In this document: one piece after another, positions 1 to 9,009 of the stretch
Layout of the letters: the number at the start of each line of letters is the position of its first letter
Position numbering within the stretch: the first letter of the stretch is position 1
Assembly: GCA_026120035.1 (NCBI GenBank)
Contig: JALRME010000009.1
Coordinates: forward strand, 930,001-994,000
Direction: 5' to 3'
Origin: Coleophoma eucalyptorum
Taxonomy: Eukaryota; Ascomycota; Leotiomycetes; Helotiales; Dermateaceae
Length of the DNA stretch: 64,000 nucleotides
Translations under genes and position numbers: made by a program
The notes under the pieces: model-generated
Told to the model about the DNA's origin: nothing
Database searches by the model: none
Seen by the model: the letters and a program-made list of their open reading frames with translations, nothing else

Positions 1-1270
1 CTTATCCACAGACATATTTATTTTCCCTTCTGGGACAGAAGATGTGCATTATACGATGTTCTCGCGGTCGCTGGAAGTCATGTCTAAAACACTTCGACGT
101 GATATATATAGCTTACACGCTCCTGGAATCTCTATTGACCAAGTCGAACAGCCCGATCCAGATCCACTAGCCAGAGCACAGTACTCTTGTCTCTATTGGG
201 TTGACCATCTTTGCGCTGGCCATAATAAAACCAACCTTAGCGATAACGGTATTGTCTATGTCTTCCTAAAGGGGCACTTTCTTCATTGGATGGAGGCTCT
301 TAGCTTATTGAAAAGTGTATTTAGCGGGATACTTGCGATACACAAACTTGGGAATTTGCTTCTGGTAAGTATTTACCGTTTATTCCGTGCTTTAACTAAT
401 TAAAGTGAGGAATTTAACTAACGTACTCTTAAGTTTACCGAATCACCTAGTCTATATGAGTTTATTTATGATATGAAACGGTTTGCTCGAAATTACCAAT
501 CGTTAATCATAAAGATACCACTACAATTGTACTGTTCAGCCCTCGTCTTTGCCCCAGAAAAGAGTATTGTTCGAAGACAGTTTGAGAATTGTATACCCCC
601 TTGGATCCAAATAAAGCTTAAAGTGCAAGGACATTGGATTGCGACTTTACAGACGCTCGAGGGCCACTCTAGATTTGTATCGTCAGTGGCCTTCTCACCT
701 GACGGTACGCAGATCGTCTCTGGATCTTGGGATAAGACGGTACGGCTCTGGGACACTGCCACGGGAGCGCCGCTCCAGACGCTTTATGGTCACTCTAACT
801 CGGTGGAGTCAGCAGCCTTTTCACCTGACGGTACGCAGATTGTCTCTGCATCTTGGGATCATACGGTACAACTCTGGGACGCTGCTGCGGGAGCGCAGCT
901 CCAGACGCTCGAAGGCCACTCTAGCTCGGTCTCGTCTGTAGACTTCTCACCTGACGGTACGCAGATTGTCTCTGGATCTGAGGATAAGACGGTACGACTC
1001 TGGGACGCTGCTACGGGAGCGCCGCTCCAGACGCTCAAAGGCTACTCTAGCTTGGTCTCGTCAGTAGCCTTCTCACCCGACGGCACGCTACTACCTCCTC
1101 TAATTGTGTATGATAGTTGGGTAATAGAAGGGGATACAAAGATTCTCTGGCTACCTTTTGATTATCGGTCACCAAGTCGTGTAGCTACTTATAACAGAAA
1201 CATTGTCTTAGGTTACTCATCCGGACGAATTTCTATTTTCAGATTTCAGGAAGGGTTGAAAATTTTATAA
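1..1270 (+). CDS. NACHT/WD40-type NOD-like receptor (STAND), C-terminal part, 5' end outside window
   Basis: The gene is open from the left edge (frame of base 2). Exons are <2..364 and 434..1270; the 69-bp intron (GTAAGT donor, ACTAAC-like branch, TTAAG acceptor) removes an in-frame stop. The first exon resembles the helical linker between the NACHT and WD40 parts of fungal NLRs (segments like YSCLYWVDHL and HFLHWMEALSLL). The second exon has the pre-WD40 segment (PLQLYCSALVFAPEKSIVR), then about three and a half WD40 repeats ending in the typical VRLWD. The tail around VIEGDTKILWLP and GYSSGRISIF matches the usual C-terminal closing blade, so this end looks complete. The family senses non-self or cellular cues through the WD40 propeller and can trigger heterokaryon incompatibility-type cell death. 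The N-terminal effector and NACHT ATPase lie outside the window, so the effector type is unknown. Confidence 0.8.
647..1087 (+). repeat. 126-bp WD40-coding tandem repeats (three full, one truncated)
   Basis: Units begin at 647, 773, 899 and 1025, exactly 126 bp (42 codons) apart. Each starts with a Leu-Gln-Thr-Leu codon set and contains the near-invariant block TCACCTGACGGTACGCAGAT. The fourth stops after about 63 bp and joins the C-terminal region. Differences cluster in a few codons, such as the residues after GHS and the Trp/Glu before DKTV. This is the pattern of repeats homogenised by recombination and diversified at the ligand-facing surface in fungal NLRs. Confidence 0.85.
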
Positions 1271-2313
1271 TACAAACTTATCTACTAATCATCGTTGATA
1301 TTTTAGTTACTTAAAAAATATAATTATCTTTTTTCTTCCCTCTATTTTATAGAGAGTTCTAGGTGGGTATATACCTTTATAGTAGTTTTGTTGGTTTACG
1401 TCCATAACATATTCGACTTATAGATCAACAGGTAAGCGCTATCATCTTTTATAGTAACTAGTCGACATAACATTGTTGCTTTGTTACTGTAATCTTAAAG
1501 TTGTCTTCGTAAGTTGTACATTGCAGCTTCAAGAGTCAGAAGATCAATGATAGTTGAGTAAAAAGAAATCCTCTCTAGTAGCTATTAGTAGCGTTCTTCT
1601 AGAAATTCTCTCGGTAGCTACTCCGCCAGCTAATAGTCAAGGCTATATATTATACCGTTTAGCCTCGTGTTAGCCACAGTTCTGAATAGCTACAAACACT
1701 AGAAGCTTTCTAAGTGATGGTATGTACGATATCGTTGATACTAACCAAAAATAGTTAGTAATTTTGACTCGAGGTACAGATTAGCGTAGTAACTTGTATG
1801 TATTTACGCGACATAGCACTTGCATTATTAGTAACGACTTCCAGTTTGGGAGTAAGGCTTTAGAGCTCGAATAAGACCCTTCTATAAGTATTAGGAATAG
1901 TAAAAGCTCGGTAGTAGAGATTTTGTTAGAGAACCCTATTTCGCTATAAAAGGAGACTTTTCATAAATCAGGCTCAAGAGCAACGACGCGACTATTAGGA
2001 GTGGGTTAGAGGTTTTAGGAATGGCTACAGAGTACAACTTAAATATTTTTGTTTTTGTTTTTAGAGATATCGACGTATACATAGAGTTTGAGATGCTTGA
2101 AGCCAAAGTACCTACCATCCTTCTTGGCACGCAGGGTTTCTTGCGACGTAGGGGCGGACGTTAGCAGCTATTTGAGAGAATCAATTATACTTCCCCAGCT
2201 AAAACTATGAGTGTAGGGTACGCCTTGCAAGAACATACTAGATTACGATGTCCTTCTGCTACTCTTTTCAAGATGATATGTAGATATGTACAGTAAACGC
2301 CCCTCTTTATTAA
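1271..2313. other. AT-rich decayed intergenic DNA, no gene
   Basis: No credible open frame was found; the longest is 64 codons on the minus strand. The stretch is rich in TA dinucleotides and TAG/TAA triplets in several frames, unlike the coding DNA on either side. That looks like repeat-induced point mutation (RIP) acting on an old repeat or duplicate. I cannot assign it to a transposon family. Confidence 0.5.
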
Positions 2314-4239
2314 TTAAGAACTACAAGAGCACTGCATCGCCCTGTCACCCCTCGGCACATCACCACAGAATCTTTCTTCCTCACCCTCATCCCAACCCCA
2401 CCTCTCCTCAAACGGTCGCAGGGCCATATCCATCACGCGCTCCAGAATCTCCCTCTCACCACCCTTCTCCACCCTTTTAATCAGTTCATCCAACACCCAG
2501 TTCTTCGGCAGGAACTTCGGGTTGACTTTCTGCATCGCTGCCTGTCGGTTCGCGTCGTCGCCATCTGGTCCCCAGTCTTCATACACGCGCGTCTGCCACT
2601 TCTCTAACCAGGCTGCAATGCGTGCTCGGGCGGATTCCTCCGTATTTCCTAGTCCAGTTACGCCCTCGTGGTGGAAGAAGACGCCCGCAGCAGCTTTGCG
2701 TTGCTCATCCGTATCGAGATCTTGGATGCGGAGATGGGACAGTTTGCGGAAGAAGTGGTTGAAATCCAGCTCGAGGGCTTCCATGGTGTCGAGGACTTCG
2801 CTGAAAAGCGTCTCGAAATCTTCAGGTTTGTGTACTTTCAGTCCTAGGCGGAGGGTCATGAGTCGTTTGTACTCGGTGAGGAAGACAGCCTTGTATTCTT
2901 CACCGATGCGTGTGATGAGCCCTTCCGCTCGTGCAACAAGGGCATCGGCGGCTTCTGCCCGGATGCCCTTCTCTACGAACTCGGCTTCGTCCACGCCTGG
3001 TCCTGCGCCGATCAGCTCGCCGAGGGATTCTCCGAGGCGGACTAGGTTCCACCAAATTATGGTTGGTTGGTTCCTGTAGGAGTACCGCAATGCATGATCA
3101 TCATGATTAGGTGTGTAGTGAGGATCAAAGTTGTCAAGAAACGCAAATGGTCCGAAATCCAGTGAAAGCCCCATGATAGATGTATTATCAGTGTTCAACA
3201 CTCCGTTCATAAAACCATATGCCTGCCAGGCCGCCACCGTCTTTGCATTCCGTCGGACAATCTCACGGTATAATCTTGTGAATCTGTTTTCTTCGAGTCC
3301 TTCTGGTCCTTCGAGGGTTTCTGGCGTTATGCCAGTACTGATTGGACCGTCTGTCTTTCCGTCGTCTGAGGAGTTCCGTGAAGGAAGAGACGTCCATCCT
3401 TCGAAAACATTCTCTGCAATATACGTGCTTACTTTTCGTACCAGATCTCGATCCCCGCGTGCTCGAAGAATGTCAAATGTCCCTATTCGTAACCAGGACT
3501 CGGCGAATCTAGCCACAATAGCACCAGGCTCTAAAGTCTCTCTCCGAACTTTTGACTTAGGCAATAAAGTCAAAGACAGAGCGCGGGTTGTTGGAATGTT
3601 TAGGGCATTCAGATATTCTGAGACAACAAATTCTCTGATGCTTGATCTCAAGACCGCCTTTCCGTCTGCGAATCTCGAGTAAGGTGTAATTCCTGCCCCC
3701 TTCAATTGTAGTTCGTATCGTCTCTTTGTGGCTGGATTGGTGATTTCGAATAAAGAAATCGCTCTACCATCACCAAGCTGTCCTGCCCAAGAGCCAAATT
3801 GCCAACCCCCGTAGCATTGCGCCCAAGGATAACCTCCCTCGCCCTTCTCGGCGTCCCATCCTAGAAGCTTGTTGCCCGCAACAAGCTCTCGAAACTCGTC
3901 TGTTTTCTGTTCTCCATCTCTGATTCCTAGGTCCCGCATAGCAGTAGAGCTAACTGCCAATAACTCTGGCTCCTCGACCGTCTCAGGACGAACCCAAGTA
4001 AACAGAGCTCCCTTCACTTGCCGAGGTTCTATGTTCTCTCGAGGAAATTTATGTGCATCGGCTGGCGTTGGAAACATTGGGTCTGGCGGGAGAGCAGCTG
4101 TGAAAGTCCATGACTTAGGCAAGTCGGCCAGAGACATGCCTATAGAGTCAACTCCGTTCTTATTGTTAGAAAGTTGAGCAGCCATTTGCGCAATACGCAT
4201 GCGGGGTATATTCGGACGAGATAGTAGTCTGGAAAGCAT
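2314..4239 (-). CDS. SelO-type protein AMPylase (UPF0061; Fmp40-like, mitochondrial)
   Basis: Single exon. SelO proteins have a pseudokinase fold that transfers AMP from ATP to Ser/Thr/Tyr of mitochondrial targets and supports redox homeostasis. Numbered from the upstream Met at 4272 (652 aa), the visible motifs are: YGGWQFGSWAGQLGDGR (about 154-170); the Lys in LQLKGAGITPYSR (about 188-200) that contacts ATP phosphate; NTDN (360-363) with the metal/catalytic Asp and Asn; and LDFGPF (371-376). The chain ends Cys-Ser-Cys-Ser-Ser, with Cys where animal SelO has selenocysteine. I prefer the Met at 4239, which opens a basic, Ser/Arg-rich presequence-like stretch (MLSRLLSRPNIPR). It is divergent with the aldo-keto reductase across about 0.6 kb. 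Confidence 0.9.
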   Translation of the reverse strand: MLSRLLSRPNIPRMRIAQMAAQLSNNKNGVDSIGMSLADLPKSWTFTAALPPDPMFPTPADAHKFPRENIEPRQVKGALFTWVRPETVEEPELLAVSSTAMRDLGIRDGEQKTDEFRELVAGNKLLGWDAEKGEGGYPWAQCYGGWQFGSWAGQLGDGRAISLFEITNPATKRRYELQLKGAGITPYSRFADGKAVLRSSIREFVVSEYLNALNIPTTRALSLTLLPKSKVRRETLEPGAIVARFAESWLRIGTFDILRARGDRDLVRKVSTYIAENVFEGWTSLPSRNSSDDGKTDGPISTGITPETLEGPEGLEENRFTRLYREIVRRNAKTVAAWQAYGFMNGVLNTDNTSIMGLSLDFGPFAFLDNFDPHYTPNHDDHALRYSYRNQPTIIWWNLVRLGESLGELIGAGPGVDEAEFVEKGIRAEAADALVARAEGLITRIGEEYKAVFLTEYKRLMTLRLGLKVHKPEDFETLFSEVLDTMEALELDFNHFFRKLSHLRIQDLDTDEQRKAAAGVFFHHEGVTGLGNTEESARARIAAWLEKWQTRVYEDWGPDGDDANRQAAMQKVNPKFLPKNWVLDELIKRVEKGGEREILERVMDMALRPFEERWGWDEGEEERFCGDVPRGDRAMQCSCSS

Positions 4240-4855
4240 GTACAATGTTGGGAAGAGAAAGATATATTTCAAAAGTGAGGACTAGTATACATGGCAGGAG
4301 GCAAAATAAAACGGCGAGAAGTTGTGACGACACCGACGAACGAGAACAAATAATTCTTGATGACTGAGCCTGAGATCTGGAGCGGGCGGTTTGAAGCTTG
4401 ATAACTCAGCGGATCATTGTCGGGCCGGATTAGAACTATCAGAGCTCCGATAGAGTGCTGATGCAGCAATCAGACATAAAGCTTGGCCAGGGATAAAGTG
4501 TAAAGTGGTACATTTGAACGGTAATTGAAGATGTACCGTGCGATCTCTAAGATTCCGTGTTATTCTTGCTCTGCCTCACCCAATGTTGCGCCTGGGCAAA
4601 TTTCCTCTTGCGCAAGAGTTCCGGCCGATGACGATAGCTGCGATTCGGGTGAAGGTGGGGTAGGGGAGGGGAGAGAGGCAAGTAGCTTTGGTGCACAGTT
4701 GACCACCAACTCGAGTCTACAGCATCAAACCATACACAATTATCCCCACCCACTGTTAGTTCATGCATCTCGTAATCAGAACCTCCTACCCCTCCTCTAT
4801 CAGAACCCTGGTACTTAAATCTCAACGTCTTTATCAGACTACTACCTCGCTCAGA
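4240..4855. promoter_or_regulatory. Shared divergent promoter region, SelO (-) / aldo-keto reductase (+)
   Basis: About 600 bp separates the two start codons and holds no supported gene. Small frames overlap here on both strands but show no recognisable domain. No specific operator was identified. Confidence 0.4.
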
Positions 4856-5888
4856 ATGAACTCAACAACAGCTTCTTACACTCCTGGCACAGACGGCGTT
4901 GGTCCTAAACAGATGTCTCAATTACAGAACCTCAAGCTTAATGATGGGAACGAGATCCCAATGGTAGGGTTTGTTGTCACTTCCAAATTATCTGGCTGAT
5001 CCTTCTAGGTTGGTTATGGCCTGGGCACAGCTCGTTACAAGTCTAACCCCAATGCACCTCTCGACAAGGAATTAATCAAGACTGTGGTTATGGCCATTAA
5101 GTCTGGATATTATCATCTAGATGGAGCTGAAGGTGACTGACAATTGTTATGGCTGGGTCCTAAGGCTGACTTGGGATATTTTAGTCTATGGGAACGAGGC
5201 CGAGCTCGGAGAAGGGATCAAACAATCTGGCGTCCCCCGAGAGAAGCTCTATGTAACCACCAAGATATCTGGTACTGAAGCCAAAGACACTGAAGAAGCC
5301 TTTTCACTGTCCCTTAAGAAGCTGCAACTCGATTACGTCGATCAATACCTAATCCACGCACCATACTTCGCAAAGACACCTGCAGACCTACAAAAGAAAT
5401 GGGCAGAGATGGAAGCAATCAAGGCTTCAGGGCGAGCAAAGTCGATCGGCATTTCAAACTTCTTACAAAAGGATATCGAAACCATTCTCGAGACGGCAAA
5501 GGTTATTCCCGCCATCAACCAGATTGAGTTCCATCCATACCTTCAACATGGCAATCTTCTCGACTTCTTGCGCTCGAAGACTATTGCTGCTTCAGCTTAT
5601 GGTCCCTTGACTGCAGTAACAAAAACTGATGGTCCTTTGGATCCTGTATATGAGGAGTTGGCGAGAAAGTATGGTGTTACTCCTGGAGAGATTGCTCTTA
5701 GATGGGTTATTGACCAGGGTGTTGTTGTTCTAACTACCAGTTCCAAGGAGGATCGTCTGAAGGCCTACCAGAAAGTAGCTCAGTTCAAGCTGACCCCTAA
5801 AGAAGTTGATCAGATCAAAGAGCTGGGTCAACAGAAGCACTTTAGAGGGTTCTGGCGGGACAAGTTTGCCGCCGATGATAGATCGTAG
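4856..5888 (+). CDS. NAD(P)H-dependent aldo-keto reductase (AKR3-like)
   Basis: Exons 4856..4963, 5009..5132 and 5185..5888, with introns of 45 and 52 bp; 311 aa. The TIM-barrel AKR family reduces carbonyls with NADPH. The full catalytic tetrad is visible: Asp and Tyr in LDGAEVYGNE, spanning the second splice junction; Lys in YVTTKISG; His in YLIHAP. Also present are [14 protein letters not shown] and the cofactor-binding ALRWVIDQG with downstream TTSSKEDR. The wording LDGAEVYG resembles the AKR3C group (yeast YDL124w, 2-dehydropantolactone reductase, 312 aa), but the substrate cannot be read from sequence. An in-frame Met at 4763 would add 31 residues rich in Ser, Thr, Arg and Leu. Confidence 0.88.
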
Positions 5889-6542
5889 ATCCGATGACAG
5901 CCCGAGGTAGAGGATGTGGTCTAAAGTCACTACCGAGGACATCTCATTTCGTTACTACCGAGCTATTGAGGCACTAGAAGGGTTCTTTTCGAAATGTATC
6001 AATCATTATTTTCAGATGTGGATACAGAGCTTAAAGATGTTAAATTTTAATGACGCTCGGTTAGCTCTATTAAACACCTGGGTTTACTCATTTGATATGT
6101 ATATTCAAATCTTAAATTGTTTGATTACTGGCACAATAGCATCTTCTCAAAATGATAGTCATTAACTTTCAACTCTAGGCCGTAATGTGAAGGATCAGTT
6201 CAAGTTGCTTAACGTAATCATCCATGGTAGCAATCTAATATCAAAAGCTCTCTACCAAACATTCTTGTACTTAGTTTTGAAGGTAGCATACTTTCTTACA
6301 TCTCGTCTAATATGACGGCGGAACGATTCCGCCAGACTTGCCTCTGCTTGGTGAGCGGTTTCGCTTGACTTAGTAATCGTGGGTATGGTTACGGACTATT
6401 ATATATATTTATTGGAATCCCGATCCTTTCCCTTAGTTTGAAATCCTTTGGGGCATTGCTGATGGTCTTTACGTGTGCTTGATTACAAGAAAAATATTTG
6501 TCTTGGTGGCGGAAGGAAATTTGGGGGAGGGAAGTTAGGGCA
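5889..6542. other. Intergenic, nothing recognised
   Basis: This holds the 3' flank of the aldo-keto reductase and the promoter of the macrodomain-sirtuin gene. No gene, RNA or repeat is supported. Confidence 0.4.
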
Positions 6543-8333
6543 ATGGAGTCCACAAATGCTGCGGTTGCACTTTCAACCGTGATAGAGTATCTCGTGGAGA
6601 CATATCCAGAACTTGTCACTGGTCACTTGGCGAGCCACTACTCTTCCAGCGATTTGGAAACGTACCAGCAGCTTGAGATCTTGCAATCGATCCTATGTGT
6701 TCGTCCGCCCTCAGTAAAACTACCTGCGGAGATATTGGACGATATTGTATTGGTCCTGCGACAGGAACAGGAACACAAAATCCTCACGCCATCTTCGAGC
6801 ATCCCAGAACTGTCGGGAGGGGCTGAGAGTCATGTGAAGATCAAGCTGTGGCAAGGTGATATCACTTCCCTCTCCGAGGTCACCGCCATTGTAAATGCTG
6901 CCAATTCTCAGATGCTTGGCTGTTTTCGGCCGGAACATAGATGTATAGACAATGTTATCCATGCCGCAGCTGGACCCGGCCTAAGAGATGAATGTAGAAG
7001 GATAATGGAAGAGCAAAAGGTGGAAGAACCTGTGGGAAGTGCCAAGGTCACGAGAGGCTATTGTCTTCCTGCTGGGCATGTCATCCATACCGTGGGCCCT
7101 CAGTTAGGGAGAGGGAGAGTACCGAGCGAAAAGCAGAACGAGCAGCTGAGGAGTTGTTACATCTCTTGTCTTGAGGCTGCCGAGGACTTACCTCCTTTGG
7201 AGGATGGAAGAAAAGTTTTGGTGTTTTGCTCCATTTCAACGGGCTTGTTTGCGTTTCCACAGGCTTTGGCGAGCAAGATTGCTATTTCTACGGTCTTGGA
7301 CTGGATCCAGTCCCATCCAGCCACAAGCATCACCGAGGTCATCTTCGACGTTTTTAGCGATGCCGACTACGAGCAGTATGCCAAAGTTCTTTCCACAGCA
7401 AATATCCTACCAACAATACTAACCACACCGCCACTTCTACTACCGAATGCTGCACTACAAGTTGCATCTACCTGGCTTAAGGAGGCAGACACGTTGATCA
7501 TCTCTGCTGGGGCAGGATTGTCTGCCTCTACGGGCCTAGATTACACTTCCACCACACTCTTTAGCCAGCACTTTCCCGCCTTCATGAAATATGGCTTCAG
7601 GCGCCTCTATGATCTTTTCCGGCCTTACACATGGCCAAGTCCACAAGTAAAATGGGGATATTACTTCACCCATATGCAGATGGTGCGAACCTGGCCTGAA
7701 TCTCCCGTGTATGCTTCTCTGCTCAACCTCGCCAACACGTTTAGCGAGGGAAACGTGCATGTGAGGACTAGTAACGCGGATGGCTTTTTTGTACGGAATG
7801 GCTTCCAATCTGAGCTCGTCTCGACGCCGCAAGGACAATATAGAACTTTGCAGTGTTTGAAAAATTGCAGGGAGGATGCTACATTCCTCTCGGAGGAATT
7901 TCTTGATGCTGCACTGCCTTTCGTGGATCCTGAGACGCAGATTCTCACCGATGCCTCGAAGGTCCCACTGTGTAAATATTGTGGTGGAGACTTATTTATT
8001 TGTGTTCGAGCTGGGGACTGGTTTAATGAACGGCCATTTGCACAAGGTGAGTCACGGTGGAGGCAGTTCAGGCGTAGGTCACTTGTAAAGGACGAAGCAG
8101 GACGGCTAAATAATGTGGTGATCTTGGAATTGGGCGTGGGTATGTCAACACCTGGGGTTCTGCGTTGGCCGAACGAGGACTTGGCGAGTAGAGCTGGAGG
8201 AAATGTAAAGTTGGTTAGAGTTGGGCTTGATACTGCAGGATGTGTGGATTGGGACTTTGAACTCGGGGTGGGAATACAGGGCGATATTGGACAAGTCGTC
8301 AGGGTGCTTGAGTTGTCGAGAGGTCATGCATAG
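6543..8333 (+). CDS. Zn-type macrodomain fused to class M sirtuin (SirTM-like)
   Basis: Intronless, 596 aa from the Met at 6543; an in-frame Met at 6498 gives 15 more residues but lies in poor context. An N-terminal helical segment (about 10-75) ends in ILQSILCVRPPSVKLP, like the leader of Zn-macrodomains. The macrodomain (about 90-300) shows LWQGDIT, IVNAANSQMLGCF, a Cys/His cluster GCFRPEHRCID fitting zinc ligands, GYCLPAGHVIHTVGP and SISTGLFAFP. The sirtuin domain (about 315-590) has GAGLSASTGLDY instead of the usual GAGxSxxxGIPDFR, then TSNADGFF, STPQGQ where deacylases carry the catalytic His, a Cys pair in LQCLKNC with CKYCGG as a zinc site, and ILELGVGMSTPGV. SirTM enzymes transfer ADP-ribose and the linked Zn-macrodomain removes it, so this would be writer plus eraser in one chain. 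The target is unknown. Confidence 0.88.
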   Translation: MESTNAAVALSTVIEYLVETYPELVTGHLASHYSSSDLETYQQLEILQSILCVRPPSVKLPAEILDDIVLVLRQEQEHKILTPSSSIPELSGGAESHVKIKLWQGDITSLSEVTAIVNAANSQMLGCFRPEHRCIDNVIHAAAGPGLRDECRRIMEEQKVEEPVGSAKVTRGYCLPAGHVIHTVGPQLGRGRVPSEKQNEQLRSCYISCLEAAEDLPPLEDGRKVLVFCSISTGLFAFPQALASKIAISTVLDWIQSHPATSITEVIFDVFSDADYEQYAKVLSTANILPTILTTPPLLLPNAALQVASTWLKEADTLIISAGAGLSASTGLDYTSTTLFSQHFPAFMKYGFRRLYDLFRPYTWPSPQVKWGYYFTHMQMVRTWPESPVYASLLNLANTFSEGNVHVRTSNADGFFVRNGFQSELVSTPQGQYRTLQCLKNCREDATFLSEEFLDAALPFVDPETQILTDASKVPLCKYCGGDLFICVRAGDWFNERPFAQGESRWRQFRRRSLVKDEAGRLNNVVILELGVGMSTPGVLRWPNEDLASRAGGNVKLVRVGLDTAGCVDWDFELGVGIQGDIGQVVRVLELSRGHA

Positions 8334-8434
8334 AGAGTAGCTGGTTTATATAAGAAGCAATCCTAGCCCTGCATTGGTTTCAGTCCCAGCATCGATGTAC
8401 TTTTGTACCATACTGAAGAACGTGACACCAGACC

Positions 8435-9009
8435 TCATCGCTTCAGCGTACTTCCTCGACCTGACTTCCCCATGATTGCTAGGCCCCCTTCAGCCTTACC
8501 ACTCTCCACCTGCTTCATCCCCATCATTTTCTCGTAAAACTCTACCCCATCACTAGTAACCAGCATGGCTCTCCTCAATTCCGGCCACGAGTCCAACACC
8601 ACATTGACACACTCAATCAACCACGTACTTAATCCTTTCTTCTGGTACTCAGGCAAGATATACACATCTGTCAACCACGCGAATGTCACCTCATCGGTTA
8701 TAAGCCTTGCTAGGCCGATCTGTCTAGGCGATCCTCTGCCTAGTATATGTACGTCATTAGCCGCACCCTGTCGGAGAAGAGGAGTCTAGGAGGATTTATA
8801 CCAGCTATCTCAGCGGAGCTTTGAGGCAGGGCATAGACACCGAAGCATAGCGAGCTATCAAGCATCTTCTGGAGCCTGGCTTCGGGTAATGCCTTCGCCC
8901 AGTACAGCTGCTCGGACTCGAAAGCGGCATTTATTGCGGATGGCTGGAGGAGCGATCTGGAGGTGGAGATTAGGAAGGAATCTTTGTACCACTCGCTAGG
9001 TGCCGCCAT
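8435..9009 (-). CDS. GNAT-family N-acetyltransferase
   Basis: Exons 9009..8802 and 8739..8435; the 62-bp intron (GTATAA donor, CTAAT branch, TAG acceptor) restores one frame of 170 aa. After splicing the protein runs EIAGRGSPRQIGLARLITD, then VTFAWLTDVYILPEYQKKGL. This is the GNAT acetyl-CoA site (Q/R-x-x-G-x-G/A, here YQKKGLST), followed by SWPELRRAMLVT and FYEKMMGMKQ. Small fungal GNATs of this type acetylate amines or small molecules with acetyl-CoA; the substrate is unknown. The stop codon lies 101 bp from the stop of the convergent macrodomain-sirtuin gene. Confidence 0.82.

Noticed and set aside
2522..3682. Plus-strand open frames of 185 and 183 codons
   Set aside because: They lie antisense inside the SelO coding region and have Ser/Arg-rich shadow composition without domains.
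8740..8752. 13-bp GT...AG element as an intron in the GNAT gene
   Set aside because: Too short to splice and gives the wrong frame; the 62-bp intron 8740-8801 sharing its acceptor restores the family sequence.
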